Shown here: positions 21,794 to 33,531 of the stretch, one piece after another | How positions within the stretch are numbered: position 1 is the first letter of the stretch | Layout: each line of letters begins with the position of its first letter | NCBI GenBank assembly: GCA_030248195.1 | Contig: JASAND010020843.1 | Location: 1 to 64,000 of the forward strand | Source of the DNA: Trissonchulus latispiculum | Lineage: Eukaryota; Nematoda; Enoplea; Enoplida; Ironidae | Reading direction: 5' to 3' | Length of the DNA: 64,000 bases | Translations under genes and position numbers: made by a program | The notes under the pieces: generated by a model | What the model saw: only the letters and a program-made list of their open reading frames with translations | What the model was told of the DNA's origin: nothing | Database searches by the model: none

Positions 21794-21921
21794 ATGTTCA
21801 GTTTGTATAACTATTGAAAGGAATTTTGTTGCTTTCGTTTTTCGCAGAAGCGCATTAACAGTAGCAATACGTGACTGATAAAATTCTAAGTTAAACAGTT
21901 TATTTTTTAAGTCAACATAAT

Positions 21922-21923
<2 letters not shown>

Positions 21924-21960
<37 letters not shown>
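21924..21960. repeat. (TA)n microsatellite
   Basis: About 18 uninterrupted AT dinucleotides in an intron of the coiled-coil gene. Confidence 0.95.
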
Positions 21961-21963
<3 letters not shown>

Positions 21964-22210
21964 GATTCAAAAAGTTCCGGCGTGTTTGCAAATGAAAGTG
22001 CATTTTTAAGTTAAACCAATTTTTTCACAAAACAAGGCACATTTTCAGCTAATAGAATTTCAACGGAAGCTTTTATGGGTCTTATCTCGATTACCCCCCC
22101 ACCACTTAAAATCATTAAAACTTGACCAAATGAGCTAAAATTTGCTATGGGTAAGTTTTCGATTACGCTGAGTTCAAATATCGCAAAGTTGATCCTTTTA
22201 TATCATTAAA

Positions 22211-23282
22211 CAGGCCTGTTGCGGTTCCTTTTTTTCCTTTTATTTCCTTTTTTTTCGAGACCTTCCTTTTATTTCCTTTTTTTCGCCCAAAATTCCTTTT
22301 ATTTCCTTTTTTTCCGGCGGACGTCAAAAAGTCTAGGAAATTTCAAAATTTTTGAGCAAAAATTACATTTTTGCCCATATTTTTCAAAAATTTCCGGCTT
22401 CGCCGGGATGTGACCGTATGGATTTTAATTTCGAAGTTGGTTTTATATTTTGGACGTATATACTTATATTTAATAATAAGTTGAGTTGGCTTTACGTATT
22501 GTATTTTGGTCTATTTGGCTGGAAAAGTGTAGATTTAAGCTATGGGCTTTTGCAGTTTCTAGAGTGCATGAAATAGCAAATTTTAACGATTTTATTCTGT
22601 TCAGCACATGTATTGTTTTATTACGGAACGCAAACTTTAATGGTTGTATGTAGGTAGTTTCTTATCATAAAAATCTAAAAAGTCCACCACTAAGTCCCTG
22701 TCCACTATAAGTCTGTGCAGGCCCGCACCCAGGATGTTGAAAAGGGGGGGTCCAAGGTAAGTGCAACGGGGGGTCTGGGGGCGGAGCCCCCCAGAATTTG
22801 AAATTTTTTATTTTTGCCCAAAAACAGTACATTGGATTAATTTCTTGCAAAAAGTAAATTATCGCGCCGACGGCGCGAACATTTTTTTAACGTAGCTGTT
22901 TTTGCCATAAAAAAGCAAAAATTTTCTATTTTGTCATCCCAGAAGGGGAGGTCTAGACCCGTTGAACCCCCCCCCACCTGGGTGCGGCCTTGAGTCTGTG
23001 TATATATGCATAAAAGTTTACAGGCTTCAGTACACATTTCAGGAGCCATTTTCATATCTCAACGTAAAAAAAATCGCTCGGCTTCGTCGAATCTATCCGA
23101 TCAAATTAATTTTTAAAGCAAATATAATATGAAATGCTATAGCGTAGTAGCAAGAAAATAGCCTTTAAGGTTTGTTATTTTTGCCAGTTTTCATCGGAAA
23201 AATTCCTTTTTTTTCCTTTTTTTCTGTTTCAAAATTCCTTTTTTTATTCCTTTTTTCTGAGGAAGGCCGCGCAACAGCCCTG
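22211..23282. mobile_element. hAT-like element with TTCCTTTT tracts, host of a nested element
   Basis: Ends CAGGCCTGTTGCGG and CCGCGCAACAGCCCTG, flanked by CATTAAA (22204-22210 and 23283-23289). Both subterminal zones consist of TTCCTTTTATTTCCTTTTTT tracts. A second complete hAT element lies inside it at 22718-22992. No transposase. Confidence 0.75.
22718..22992. mobile_element. 275-bp hAT MITE nested in a larger hAT element
   Basis: Exact 8-bp duplication AGTCTGTG (22710-22717 and 22993-23000) and inverted ends CAGGCCCGCACCCAGG / CCTGGGTGCGGCCTTG. The interior has G-runs at one side, C-runs at the other and an 'ATCGCGCCGACGGCGCGA' hairpin. Confidence 0.85.
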
Positions 23283-23776
23283 CATTAAATTGAAATCTTG
23301 TTAATCACTGAAATATCGTGTTTTCATACCTTCGCAAAAACCTGGAAGTAGTTTTGCGTGCAATTAGGACGTGCGCGCAAACGGGACTTCTTACTATAGA
23401 TTTAAACAATACACGCGCAAATGAGACTTGCGCGCAAATGGGACTGACTGAAATGAAAACTTTCATTTGTGCGCGCAAATGGGACTCCACCTATAATATA
23501 ATAGGAACATACATTAGAATTAGCTTTGAATTAGCTGTTGTCATATTGGCACTCAATAAAATTATTTGTGAAGAAATTTCCGATTTCAGTCGAAGCCGAA
23601 GAAATTTCTGATTTCAACCGAAGCCGAAGAAATTTCCGATTTCAATCGAAGATAGCAATTTGAAGTCTTGTTTGATTTTTGCCGCCTTACTTCTGCGGAT
23701 GTTTCTGGACTGTCGGTTTAGTTGCACATATTATATAGTATTGTATTAGCCTGAACTTTATGGCAAAAGAAAGCAA

Positions 23777-23829
<53 letters not shown>
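23777..23829. repeat. (TA)n microsatellite
   Basis: About 26 AT dinucleotides, 44 bp downstream of the exon 2 donor of the coiled-coil gene on the - strand. Confidence 0.95.
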
Positions 23830-23835
<6 letters not shown>

Positions 23836-23872
23836 TTGACAAGCTATCATCTGTTCTTTCTGAAAATCTTAC

Positions 23873-24053
23873 CAGTTTCGTATTTCATTGTCAACTGTCG
23901 ATATTGATGTTGTAAAGTCACATGTTCTTGTCTCAGCCAATCATATCTAGTTTCTAGTTGCTCCCGACGTCGCCTTTCTATATCCAGATCTATAGCCAGC
24001 TGATTTTGGGATATGTCTTGATAGTCGTGCAGAATGTTTGCTGTTGATTCTGC
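23873..24053 (-). CDS. coiled-coil gene, exon 2
   Basis: Acceptor CCATTTTAG|GCA and donor GAAACTG|GTAAGA, phase 0 in and phase 1 out, 181 nt. It encodes AESTANILHDYQDISQNQLA then IDLDIERRRREQLETRYDWL and QLTMKYET. Confidence 0.85.
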
Positions 24054-24127
24054 CTAAAATGGAACACAAGTATTCATGGTTCCTAAATCAGAAGTTGACT
24101 AAATAAAGTTGATATATATAAAATTTG

Positions 24128-24130
<3 letters not shown>

Positions 24131-24168
<38 letters not shown>
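24131..24168. repeat. (TA)n microsatellite
   Basis: About 19 AT dinucleotides in intron 1 of the coiled-coil gene. Confidence 0.95.
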
Positions 24169-24170
<2 letters not shown>

Positions 24171-24811
24171 GTTGGATTTCTATTTTCTATGTTAAAACTA
24201 GAAATGCACCGGGGTGGCCATCACTGGATCCGGCCCCGGCGCCAGCGTCTCATTGTGAACCTAGTCGGGCCTTATATAACATTTAGGGGGATCAAATTCA
24301 AAAGTTTTAAAAATTTTCCAAAAGATTCAGGGTTTGTTTGAAGTAGTTTCTGTTTCTGTTGAAATGCATGTGAAAACTAACTATATATCTGTAATAATCT
24401 AACTTAATTTTGACTTCCAAAATTGCAGTTTTTTATCAAAAATTAGACAAAATGCTAGATTACACTGGTCCTGATCGGACCTGACTACCGCGGCCCTCCG
24501 GACCAGGCAATCAAGCAAGTTGCACAGCGGGTTTACAGGTTCCCAGAGGCGGTGAACTTGGTTCGTTCACGGTCCATCCATTTATAAGCTAACTCTTGGC
24601 TGCCCTATTTTGGACAGGGAGGGTAGTGTAAAATCTCCGTCCCCTCCCAAAAGGGGAGAGTTCGCATATTTTGGTCAGAACACTCTTACGCCATGTAAGC
24701 GATTACAGGTTAACCCAGTGTTGGAGTATGTATATACGTATATAATATTTTTGAAATAAAAGAAAAATTACATGAACTCTTGATTATACAAATACCTAGT
24801 GGCTAGTATAC

Positions 24812-24931
24812 CTTAGCTTCCAAACTGTCTATATTTTGCAAAGATTTATTTAACCGTTGAAAATGGCTGAAGATGCTTCCATTTTGTGATTTTTGATGCT
24901 TTTTGGCAGTAATAGAAATGGTAGCATCCAT
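24812..24931 (-). CDS. coiled-coil protein gene, exon 1 (gene spans 24931-4430)
   Basis: The start is ATG at 24931-24929, the first in-frame ATG, reading MDATISITAKKHQKSQNGSI then FSHFQRLNKSLQNIDSLEAK, and the donor is AAG|GTATAC in phase 0. Splicing nine exons (24931-24812, 24053-23873, 20408-20286, 19998-19862, 18084-17826, 12699-12588, 8026-7877, 7537-7373, 4559-4430) gives 1377 nt, 458 residues, with every phase compatible. The protein is almost wholly heptad-patterned helix, rich in Gln, Glu, Lys and Arg, with no signal peptide or membrane segment, so a cytoskeletal, centrosomal or ciliary scaffold is plausible but unproven. I recognise no named family. Coding exons make up under 7% of a 20.5 kb locus that is mostly transposon-filled introns. 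Confidence 0.8.
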
Positions 24932-25113
24932 GATGTAGTTTGGTAAAAAGCAAAGTCTTCAGAAGTGAAGCTGACAGCTCACTGTAACTATGGCAACTGA
25001 AATTGATGAGTTATCTTCTTTAATGATTTGAATTTGCATTGTATCATGATAAAATGTATTAATTTATGCTTATATTGCATTGTCTAGGGATTTATAACTA
25101 ATGAAAATAGCAA

Positions 25114-25209
<96 letters not shown>
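25114..25209. repeat. (TA)n microsatellite, about 95 bp
   Basis: The longest pure TA tract in the window, roughly 200 bp upstream of the coiled-coil gene start. It could extrude as a cruciform. Confidence 0.95.
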
Positions 25210-25212
<3 letters not shown>

Positions 25213-25582
25213 ATGGGTTTTTAAAAACTAAGAATTGGGATGTTATGTGCATATTATTAGATCGTATATAAACATTAAATACAGATTTTCCTAATGTTGT
25301 ACTGCGTTCATTAGCAAACCCCAAATTTCCTTTTCCAAACAGTTTTTTCAATCAAAATACCTTCACTGCCAATCTTTTCAATAAAATTACTTCGTCCTGA
25401 AGAGCTGCCCAGGGGGCGGTGATATCAGTGCTACTAAACCCGGTGTAATTTTTGTGCTGCTAATTTCGGTGTAATTAAACCTTGGTTTAATTTGGCTTAT
25501 CTTCAAGATATGAAATTAACCCTGGTCATCGACGCAACACGGGTTTTAGGCGTTGATAACATCGTTCCCAGCAGTGTTGCTG

Positions 25583-26045
25583 AGAAATGAGCACGGGCCG
25601 GATTTTTTCGGCCCGGCCCGGCCCGGCCCGCTCCAAAATCTTCCTCGGCCCGGCCCGGCCCGGCCGGCTGTCAAAACTTTTCGGCCCGGCCCGGCCCGCA
25701 AACTAACAAAATTTGGCCCGGCCCGGCCCGCAAACTAACAAAATTTGGCCCGGCCCGTCCCGCCAAAAGAAAATTTCGAAAATTTAAGTAACAATATTAT
25801 TTCAAAGGCTTTAGTGAATGCTGGAAACGCTAAATTATGCTACGAAATGTTAAATTTTGCTGTCAAACAACCTGAATGAGTAAATGTAATGCTAATTTTA
25901 GTGATTTGACAACATTTCTTAGAGTCGAACCGGCCCGTTTCGGCCCGCTGTTAAAAAATTTCTCGGCCCGGCCCGGCCCGGCCCGGCCCGCTAACCAATG
26001 GATGTCGGCCCGGCCCGGGCCGACGGGCCGAAATGCTCATCTCTA
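25583..26045. mobile_element. non-autonomous hAT-like element with CCCGG arrays
   Basis: Inverted ends (A)GAAATGAGCA and TGCTCATCTCTA, flanked by TGTTGCTG (25575-25582) and GGTTGCTG (26046-26053), an 8-bp duplication with one mismatch. Arrays of GGCCCGGCCC (about 25605-25760 and 25935-26030) lie inside both ends. The core is short, AT-rich and non-coding. Confidence 0.7.
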
Positions 26046-26053
26046 GGTTGCTG

Positions 26054-27276
26054 TCTTGCCGAAATTTTCGTCGGTCGGAAACGGCCGTCAAACTTTCTGA
26101 AGCTGGTCACTCTTTCACCATCAATGCTTTTATGTAGAGTCAATTTACTGAATCGGCTAGATAGAGAGAAGCTGTTTAAATGTCTCTCTAGTTTTAAGAG
26201 TCAATTCAGATCAGAGTGTCAGCTAGCCTAACCAACTGGCTTAAGACCATCCGGCCGACTGCTACAGTGGGCTGGCTTTCTGTCGGCGAACCGGGTGATC
26301 GCCAGCTACCGATTTTACCGGTTTAAACACGATATGTACCTCTCCAGTCAGATTATGGGAAGCGAATTCCACATCATTGATCGTCGAAGCGGTCTTACTT
26401 CAGTCATCGGAATCGATACTAGTTTCTGAGGTGCTAGCTGAGATCGACCTGTATTCAGTTTCTCTTTTTTTGAATTCCCTTTCGTTTCGAATTTCTAGGG
26501 ATTCTAACAGAATTTTCTAATCAGCAGTGACAGATTTAAGACTGTCTGGAACTTCATTTGAAAAATATGTAGGCGTTTTCTGTCAGATTACCAATTTTCT
26601 AAGTGTCTGCCCTGAAATCTTAGCTAATTGCAAGAGTTTGTAATTGCTGTGGACAGGTCGGCTTTTACGTTTTGTTAGCTTGGAACAAGATTCCTGCTGA
26701 AAGACAAAAATGGTTTTAAAGCTTTTGATGGCACCAGGGTAGAAATTGTAGGACAGAAGAGACCATAAAAGTTACTTACACTGGTGGGGCGTAATTAGTG
26801 ATAACAGCTCGGCACTATTTTCCTCTCTGTTACCAAGAGCCTAAGTACAGACAGAGTTGGAGGAGTACATTTATGGCTGAAATTAGTCGACTGCTCAGAG
26901 AACGGCAATACATTTTAGTCACCATGTCTGCATTTATTAATATCAGTTCTTATCAACATTTTTTGAGGCCTAACATTTGGAAGTGGTTTTCTCCAAAGGA
27001 CATTTATCAAAAACTTTTTTGAACTCTCCTCCCATAAAGTATATTCGTACTTTCCAAACGGCTTTTCACTACTTTTCGGTTGTCGTTGGTGATCGCGTCG
27101 GCTGTATTTCAGTTCAGCTTTTCTAATATCTAGTCTATGGACGGATTAACTGTGAACTGGTTTATTGTAGCTTTAGAGGGAATCGAGATTTTCAATAGAA
27201 ATATTTTGAAGACAAATTTTAAGTTAGGATTTGCAGGATTTGTTAGTTATCAACTGCTTATAGTTGCACATTGATA
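26054..27276. other. non-coding, nothing recognised
   Basis: Mixed-composition DNA without supported exons, transposon proteins or clear repeats. Short open frames here look random. Confidence 0.4.
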
Positions 27277-27284
27277 CTGTATCC

Positions 27285-27582
27285 CAGAGTTGGCTCCGGG
27301 TCCAAAGTTTCGGATCCAGACGGAGCCGCCCAGACCCAGAATCCTGGGTATCAGCCGCATAAAGCGAAATTTGAGCAAGGTCGTGCATGGCACAAAAATA
27401 TTATATACGAAGATTTCGATATCCTACAATAGCAAACCTAGCTGAAGCCATGCGTTTCTTTTAATTTTAAACGATTATTTTAGTCCCTGATTCTAGCAAA
27501 ATTTAGACCGCCAGATACGGCCCGCCCGGGTCCAGGTTCGGACCGGATAACTGCTGATAGTCGGACTCAGTTGATAACTCTG
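27285..27582. mobile_element. 298-bp hAT MITE
   Basis: Exact 8-bp duplication CTGTATCC (27277-27284 and 27583-27590) and ends CAGAGTTGGCTCCGG / GATAACTCTG. GGGTCC-type motifs lie inside both ends. A related right end (CCAACTCTGG) occurs near 44620. Confidence 0.75.
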
Positions 27583-27960
27583 CTGTATCCGGATGGCCTT
27601 TTTAGGAGTTCGGAAAGTACGAATTGCAAAACTTTCAGAAGTTAACAAGAATTCTTTTGAAAATTTCGAAGTAAAACCAGACGTTTTGGTTACATGCACT
27701 GTGTCCTGAGATAATTTTTCGGGTTCGGTTCCTTGATTTTGGGAGCGTGTAGTAGATAGAAATTGATCCGCTTTCAAAATATTCCGTTGTATGTTTCTTT
27801 GATTTTACCATTTATTGCTTTGGCTGAGAAGAGAGCTGCATTTGACTTTAATTAAATTGACTTAAAATGAATTGAAATTAAATTAAAAATAAATAATGGC
27901 CGCAGAAACTGTCCAAATACTCAGTGTAATATAAAAAATATCGTTATCTTTAGTACAAAT

Positions 27961-28449
27961 TTTGGGCACAACTTTAAACATGTACGTAGAGATACGGGGG
28001 CAGACTGGAGCTTAGTCAGTGAAGCCACTTGGAAGCATGTGCTCAGGAAACCGAATTTGGAGAAGGCTAGATGTAAACTTCGCACATATACAAATCAGAA
28101 AGTGAAAAGCATTGGTCAGCTCACATCCGAAGTCACTGTCAATGATCAGAAAGCTACTGTGCCATTGCTTTTAGTGTGTGATGACGGACCTTCACTAATG
28201 GGAAAGAACTGGCTTCGGCATTTCCAATTAGACTGGAATTTCCTACAAAGAGCAGCTTCCTGCAACTTCACGAAAGAAAGCAGCCCCCTGCAACAACTCC
28301 TAGACAAATACCAAGGCCTTTTCAAGAATGAATTAGGAAAAATCCAGGGAATCAAGGCAGACTTAAAGTTAAAGGATAGTAGTATAGGAGAGTTCAAATG
28401 GGCGCAGTTTGTACAGGTATTTTGGCTTCATTCTGGCTTTGACGAATAG
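27961..28449 (+). pseudogene. Ty3/gypsy-like pol fragment: aspartic protease to start of RT
   Basis: An open frame without proper start contains RRDTGADWSLVSEATW, where DTGA is the retropepsin active site, then SIGQLTSEVTVNDQKATVPL and LLVCDDGPSLMGKNWLR, the region of the conserved flap and the ILG-type motif (here LMGKNWL). It then runs into LLDKYQGLFKNELGKIQGIK, the usual lead-in to a Ty3-type reverse transcriptase. It stops at 28447-28449, before any RT motif. No gag, RT, integrase or LTR could be joined to it here, so it is an isolated remnant. Confidence 0.75.
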
Positions 28450-28976
28450 GGTCATTAATCATACAGGTAAGGTCATTAATCATGCAGGCAGATGTTCTCA
28501 AGGTCATTGTTGGCCAATTTTGCCTTTGATTTAAGCTTTGTAACATTGTACTAAACTTTTAACACAGTGTCATTAGCTTATACTACTTTACTTACGTATT
28601 TGTCTACGTATTTAACTTTAAGTTTGCTAGACTATAGTTTGTTTACCTGCCTAATTAGTGTTTATTAATTAAATGCCTAATTAAGTAATATGAAGTAACA
28701 TTTTCATACTGTTTTCAAACTTTTATTTACCTATTTGCCAATGACGGTTCTTACCTGTCCAGCTCAGGGCTCTAAAGACCAAACATATTTCTACAAATTT
28801 TTTCTACTTTCTTCTATTCCGGCCAACATTTCTAAAATTCTCCCTTTCTTGCATTTCCTTCTATTTACCATCTGGACCTTTGTATTAACCTTGAAATGGA
28901 AGGAAGAAAATAAACACTTAAGGAATCCAAGATTTGTAGTTACGTACTTCAGATGACATGAATCACCCTATTAGCA
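28450..28976. other. non-coding, AT-rich
   Basis: A short GGTCATTAATCAT(A/G)CAGG duplication at about 28449-28490, and otherwise nothing recognised. Confidence 0.4.
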
Positions 28977-29600
28977 CCCTTCTAGTAGGCTCATAGGAAT
29001 AACACACTGAGGACTCGAAGCTGTCAAAAGTCTTTCTCCCTATTAGCAGCCTGCTTGTTTAGAAAATTTCTCTGTCCCTTCTAGCAGGCTCATAGGAATA
29101 GCATACTGAGGACTCAAACCTGTCAAAAGTCTTTCTCTCCCTATTAGCAGCCTTCTAGCAGGCTCATATGAATAACACACTGAGGACTCAAACCTGTCAA
29201 AAATCTTTCTCTCCCTATTAGCAGCCTGCTTGCTTTAAAAATTTTTCTGTCCCTTCTAGCAGGCTCATAGGAATAGCATACTGAGGACTCAAACCTGTCA
29301 AAAATCTTTCTCTCCCTATTAGCAGCCTGCTTGCTTTAAAAATTTTTCTGTCCCTTCTAGCAGGCTCATAGGAATAGCATACTGAGGACTCAAACCTGTC
29401 AAAAGTCTTTCTCTCCCTACTAGCAGCCTGCTTGCTTTAAAATTTTTTCTGTCCCTTCTAGCAGGCTCATAGGAATAGCATACTGAGGACTCAAACCTGT
29501 CAAAAGTCTTTCTCTCCCTACTAGCAGCCTGCTTGCTTTAAAATTTTTTCTGTCCCTTCTAGCAGGCTCATATGAATAACATACTGAGGACTCAAACCTG
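28977..29600. repeat. minisatellite, about 101-bp unit, about 7 copies
   Basis: The unit begins CCCTTCTAGCAGGCTCATAG and includes ACTGAGGACTCAAACCTGTC and CCCTATTAGCAGCCTGCTTG. Starts at 28977, 29076, 29151 (short unit), 29251, 29352, 29453 and 29554; the last four are spaced exactly 101 bp. Each unit carries inverted TAGCAGCCTGCT/AGCAGGCT halves. Confidence 0.95.
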
Positions 29601-29639
29601 TCTCCCAAAGCTTACCAATTCGCCTAATCTAGTTTGATT

Positions 29640-30000
29640 GCACCTGTCTCATTGAAATTAAAGACGTAAACAATAAACATTGGTTGAAAATGAAAATTTT
29701 ATGTCTCTAATTACGTAATATTGGCAACACTTATCACACTAATTTTGGTGTCAACGTAAAGAGCAAACAATAAACTAACTTCGGTCAACTAATTTTGTGT
29801 AGTAGTTAACCAATTCGTTAGTAATAATTTATTAAAGTCAACTATACAAATTGACTGAAATTGGGTGATTATAATATTATGTCTCCAATTACGTAAGATT
29901 GGTGACACCTATTGGGTTAATTATGGTGCCTGTGTAATAAAGTAATAATGAACTAACTTCGGTCACCTGTTGATAATTATAGGTTAACTAATTAGTTATT
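29640..30000. repeat. 186-bp satellite family S1, two diverged units
   Basis: Contains ACTAACTTCGGTCA, TTAGTAATAATT, GGGTGATTATAATATTATG and AATTACGTAAGATTGG in the same order as the tidy arrays at 43.2 kb and 34.6 kb, but much more diverged. Confidence 0.65.
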
Positions 30001-30619
30001 GACTCACATCTTCGAAATGACACCAAATAACAGTGACAATATCGATAATGTCATCTAGCACTGCGAACGCAGGGATTAACGAAATCACGTCATTTTTACA
30101 TAAGTTAAGACAGATACTTGGAGTATTAATCGGAGCAAAGTTGGGCTCCTTTGATAAACCACAGCTCATTAGACGTTAGTTAACCTCCACCCGTATAGTC
30201 CTACAACACCCAATTTTTCGCATTTTGATTGTATCGCGCAGAAAAGTATACACTGATCTAAGGATTATTTTACACGATATCAGAGCGCTATATGTCAGTA
30301 CTATTTCTGGAAAATTTGGGTACCGTACCTTGCCCATAGCGATCAGGGCGAGGCAAAGTTTGTGTACTTGTCATGCCGAGCTTTGGACCGACAACACTAA
30401 ATTCTGATAGCTCCACAGGACGCTACGCTGCATGGAATTCTTTCAAACTTCAAACTATTTTACACTAAACCTAATACTATTATATGGCAAAAGACTAGCT
30501 AGCTTTTGCAACATCGAACTTTTAGTGAAATTCGTAGCCCCCCCCCTTAAGAAGAACCAATTTCTGAAAAGTTGACTCTTCTACTTTTGAGTTCTAAAAT
30601 ACCTGCTATCCATTTGTTT

Positions 30620-31930
30620 GAGATCGCTGTTGTCGCTACCTTTTCCCTCGCTGTTGTATCTCAAATCGCTCAAATTCTCTCTCTTTACAGTTTCTCTTTT
30701 AAGTTCAAATTTGATGGGTCGTCCTTTTAGCAGAGGAAGAGTAGTAGATAGCTTTCTGCTGGTGCGGTCTGTTAAGTGCTATTCGTGACCTGGGACGGGT
30801 GGGCTTGTGCACATTTTCAGGTGCATATAGGGAGCATATAGGGAACTTCCCCCCTCGACCCCCCCAATCGAAAAATTTCTTTAGCTTTCAGCTCAAAGTT
30901 TGTTAGTTAGAGTTTCCGGATAGGAACCTGTGACGGACCATAATTGAAGTTAGTAGTTGAGTTAGGCGGTGAATGGATTCAAACTTGTAATCTTGTCTTG
31001 CTGGAATTTTGTAGTATTTGATTCGTCTGTGAAGCTGTTGATTGTGTGTGTGTCGATTAAGTTGTTTAGTTCTTTAGGGAATTGAAGGTTAGTTCTTAGC
31101 GGCTAATATACGATTTGGATTCCGTAATTCGCTGAGTCGAACAGAGTTCTAATTTAAGTCAGTCTGGAGCCCTTTCTTGATTGATTCATAGACCTAAGAG
31201 TAGATCCTATTCTAGTCTTCTCGCTGTCTGCCTCTCTGTGTAGAGATTTTGCGACTCCGAATCTGTGTCCTTTTATTACAAAATATGACATGACATGACC
31301 AATGACCAATGAATCTAGATAAAATTTCAAAATCGCTGAGCGTTTGCTGCTGTCGCATAAGGAACCGTGTCAAAAATATGCTAAAAATCTATCGTGTACA
31401 CGATTCATTTACACGATCTTATTCGTGCAAGAATCGTGTAAGCGGCTTGTTTTGATGTCGTTTGATTTGAACTTTTTGTTGCTAAGCTTTAAGCCACTGT
31501 TTTGCTACAGCACACCAAAAAACCATGTGCTTAACTTTTCTATGTATTCGCACAAGCACGATAAACTTAGCACAAACTACTTGCAGCCGGAACCTAAAAA
31601 CTTCATAACAAAAACAAGGTGTAAAAAGAAACGTGTAGAATTCGTGTAATTCTGTACGAAAACGTTTGGAATTAGTGTAAAATAAATCGTTTACACGATT
31701 TTATTTTTGACACGGTTCCTAATTTCAATTCAAAGTTATTATTTATACGTGAGTGCTAACTTCAAGCTAGTTCCACAGTAATCGCTCGCTGCCTACACAG
31801 TGAAACAAGTAGACCCAAAAAGGGCATTATTACTCTATTGAGCCGTTAAAAACTACAGGTTGCGAGTTAACTACATGCTTTGCTCGAAGTAGGCAATTCA
31901 TGAAAAAGTCAACAATGATATGACTGAACG
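30620..31930 (+). repeat. dispersed repeat R1, copy 2, with MITE insertion
   Basis: Closely matches 35113-36190 from CTCGCTGTTGTATCTCAAAT to GTAGGCAATTCATGAA and GTCAACAATGATA, including GGGTCGTCCTTTTAGCAGAG and GCATATAGGGAGCATATAGG. It could be one LTR of a pair with the copy 3.2 kb downstream in the same orientation, but no flanking target duplication or coding interior supports this. A 360-bp MITE interrupts it. Confidence 0.65.
31360..31719. mobile_element. TA-flanked MITE
   Basis: Inverted ends AGGAACCGTGTCAAAAAT...ATTTTTGACACGGTTCC between TA dinucleotides (31358-31359 and 31720-31721). The paralogous copy at about 35990 reads straight through GCATAATTTC, giving an empty site. TA duplication fits a Tc1/mariner-type transposase. 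The interior repeats TTACACGAT motifs. Confidence 0.8.
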
Positions 31931-32070
31931 TAGTCGCCTGCTCTCATGCGGAGTTTCCGTTTGTTAAACAGGTTCTCAGGTGTAGGGATCAAAAGTTAGA
32001 GAGCTAATTATATCCCCATCTTAACTAAGATTATGATGCTTTTCGTACTCTTATTAGTTATGGGCTTTTG

Positions 32071-32282
32071 CTATTGCCAACCTTTATGTCAGCCGCTTTC
32101 CGGGCATGGTTGCTCTCTTCAAAAAAGGTGCACAGCACTGACTCCACTGCTGTTGTTAGGGTTATGTTGTTAGCGCTGTTCCATTGTGATGGTGGCCGTT
32201 TGTTAGGGTCCAGGCCAAGAAGCCACGCTATTTCGTTAATGGCCTCTGGTGCAGTTGTCGAACTGGTTGATGAAGATGACAT
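32071..32282 (-). CDS. possible coding exon, unknown product
   Basis: ATG at 32282 follows TTATCTGCTTCAG and reads MSSSSTSSTTAPEAINEIAW then LLGLDPNKRPPSQWNSANNI, with a possible donor ADIK|GTTGGC near 32080. The composition looks protein-like and unlike the surrounding noise, but there is no partner exon, family match or other support. It could equally be part of a transposon gene. Confidence 0.3.
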
Positions 32283-33531
32283 CTGAAGCAGATAAAGTCT
32301 ACTACAGAAAAACCTAACCTAACCAACCCTTTTTAAGGAAAACGCTTCTTGGATGGAAAGTGCCACAACGGAATGTGCAGTTTTTTTGAAAATACAAGGC
32401 AAATTTATTCACTCCCATTTCCATATTTTTGGTGTTTGGAAAGTGACAATTGCTTTTTGGTCTAACCAAAAAACTTTGACAAAGTTTGGACCGATCTAAC
32501 TTTCAACTGTTAGAAATGATTTCGCAAGCTCATTGTAGTTATACGAAACACAAAACGAGGAAAAAGCGGAAAATCCGCCAAAAAGCATTTCAAAGCAAAG
32601 CAGAAACATTTCAAGGCTCTTCTCGCTTGAGTACCTACCAATTAGAAATCGGAAGATTATATTCCATCTTTGTCTCAATTTTAACCAAATTGCTTTCATC
32701 CTTGCTTTTGATACAGTAAAGAAACAGAAATTATAGTTTCATACGCACATCAAACAAGTTTGCCCCTAAAATTAGCAATATTCTGCCGTTGAGCCATTTA
32801 AATATTATAAATCAAAGATTTCCGGATTCAAATTAAAATCGCCACTCCTTTTCAAACAAAGTTGGTTTGAATGGTAGGGATTCAGCAAGCTAAGGGTATT
32901 CCGATTTTCGACTACATAGAAATATAGACAACCCTAAATCCTTGGTAAGAAGATTCCAAAGCAGGCTTTTGAATATTGGATCTTGGTGACATGAAATTCT
33001 AATTAACTTCAATTAAAATTGTAACTTCAGTCCGCGTTCTATAATTCAATCAACTCAAAGCTCTGTATGTCTGACAAACCTTTATTATAAGATTAAAAAT
33101 TTAGATCTAACTACGAATTAAACCCGGGATATTGCGGGGGCAGCCTAATGTCTTCTGACGGCTGAATGTTTGCTCCCGATATTTCTCCGCTAATTCATGA
33201 TTAGTGACTTGCTTGGAATAAAATTCAGGACTCACTGAGATTGAATGAGGGCAAACTCGCTTTTCCGGCGTTTGATCAGCCAACAATTAGTCGTATATTA
33301 ATTTCAGTCTTGATTTGTACAATTAGGCATATTGTTGTTACTGAATTTCTAGTCGATAAATGCTTGCGAAGCATTTTAGTTACAAATAACTCCAAGTATT
33401 GATGAATTTTAAAAGATTTATTTTAAAAGATTCAGGTAAACTTAAAGGTCATATTAAAGCAGTCTATGTTTACATACATAATAATTCTCAAATACTATTA
33501 TTCTTATTTGAACACGTTTAAAATAAAAGCA

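Noticed and set aside
25070..25351. Frame encoding Ile-Tyr repeats
   Set aside because: Translation of the TA microsatellite.
28977..29600. CRISPR-like array
   Set aside because: Whole 101-bp units repeat, including the parts that would be spacers; it is a tandem minisatellite in an animal genome.
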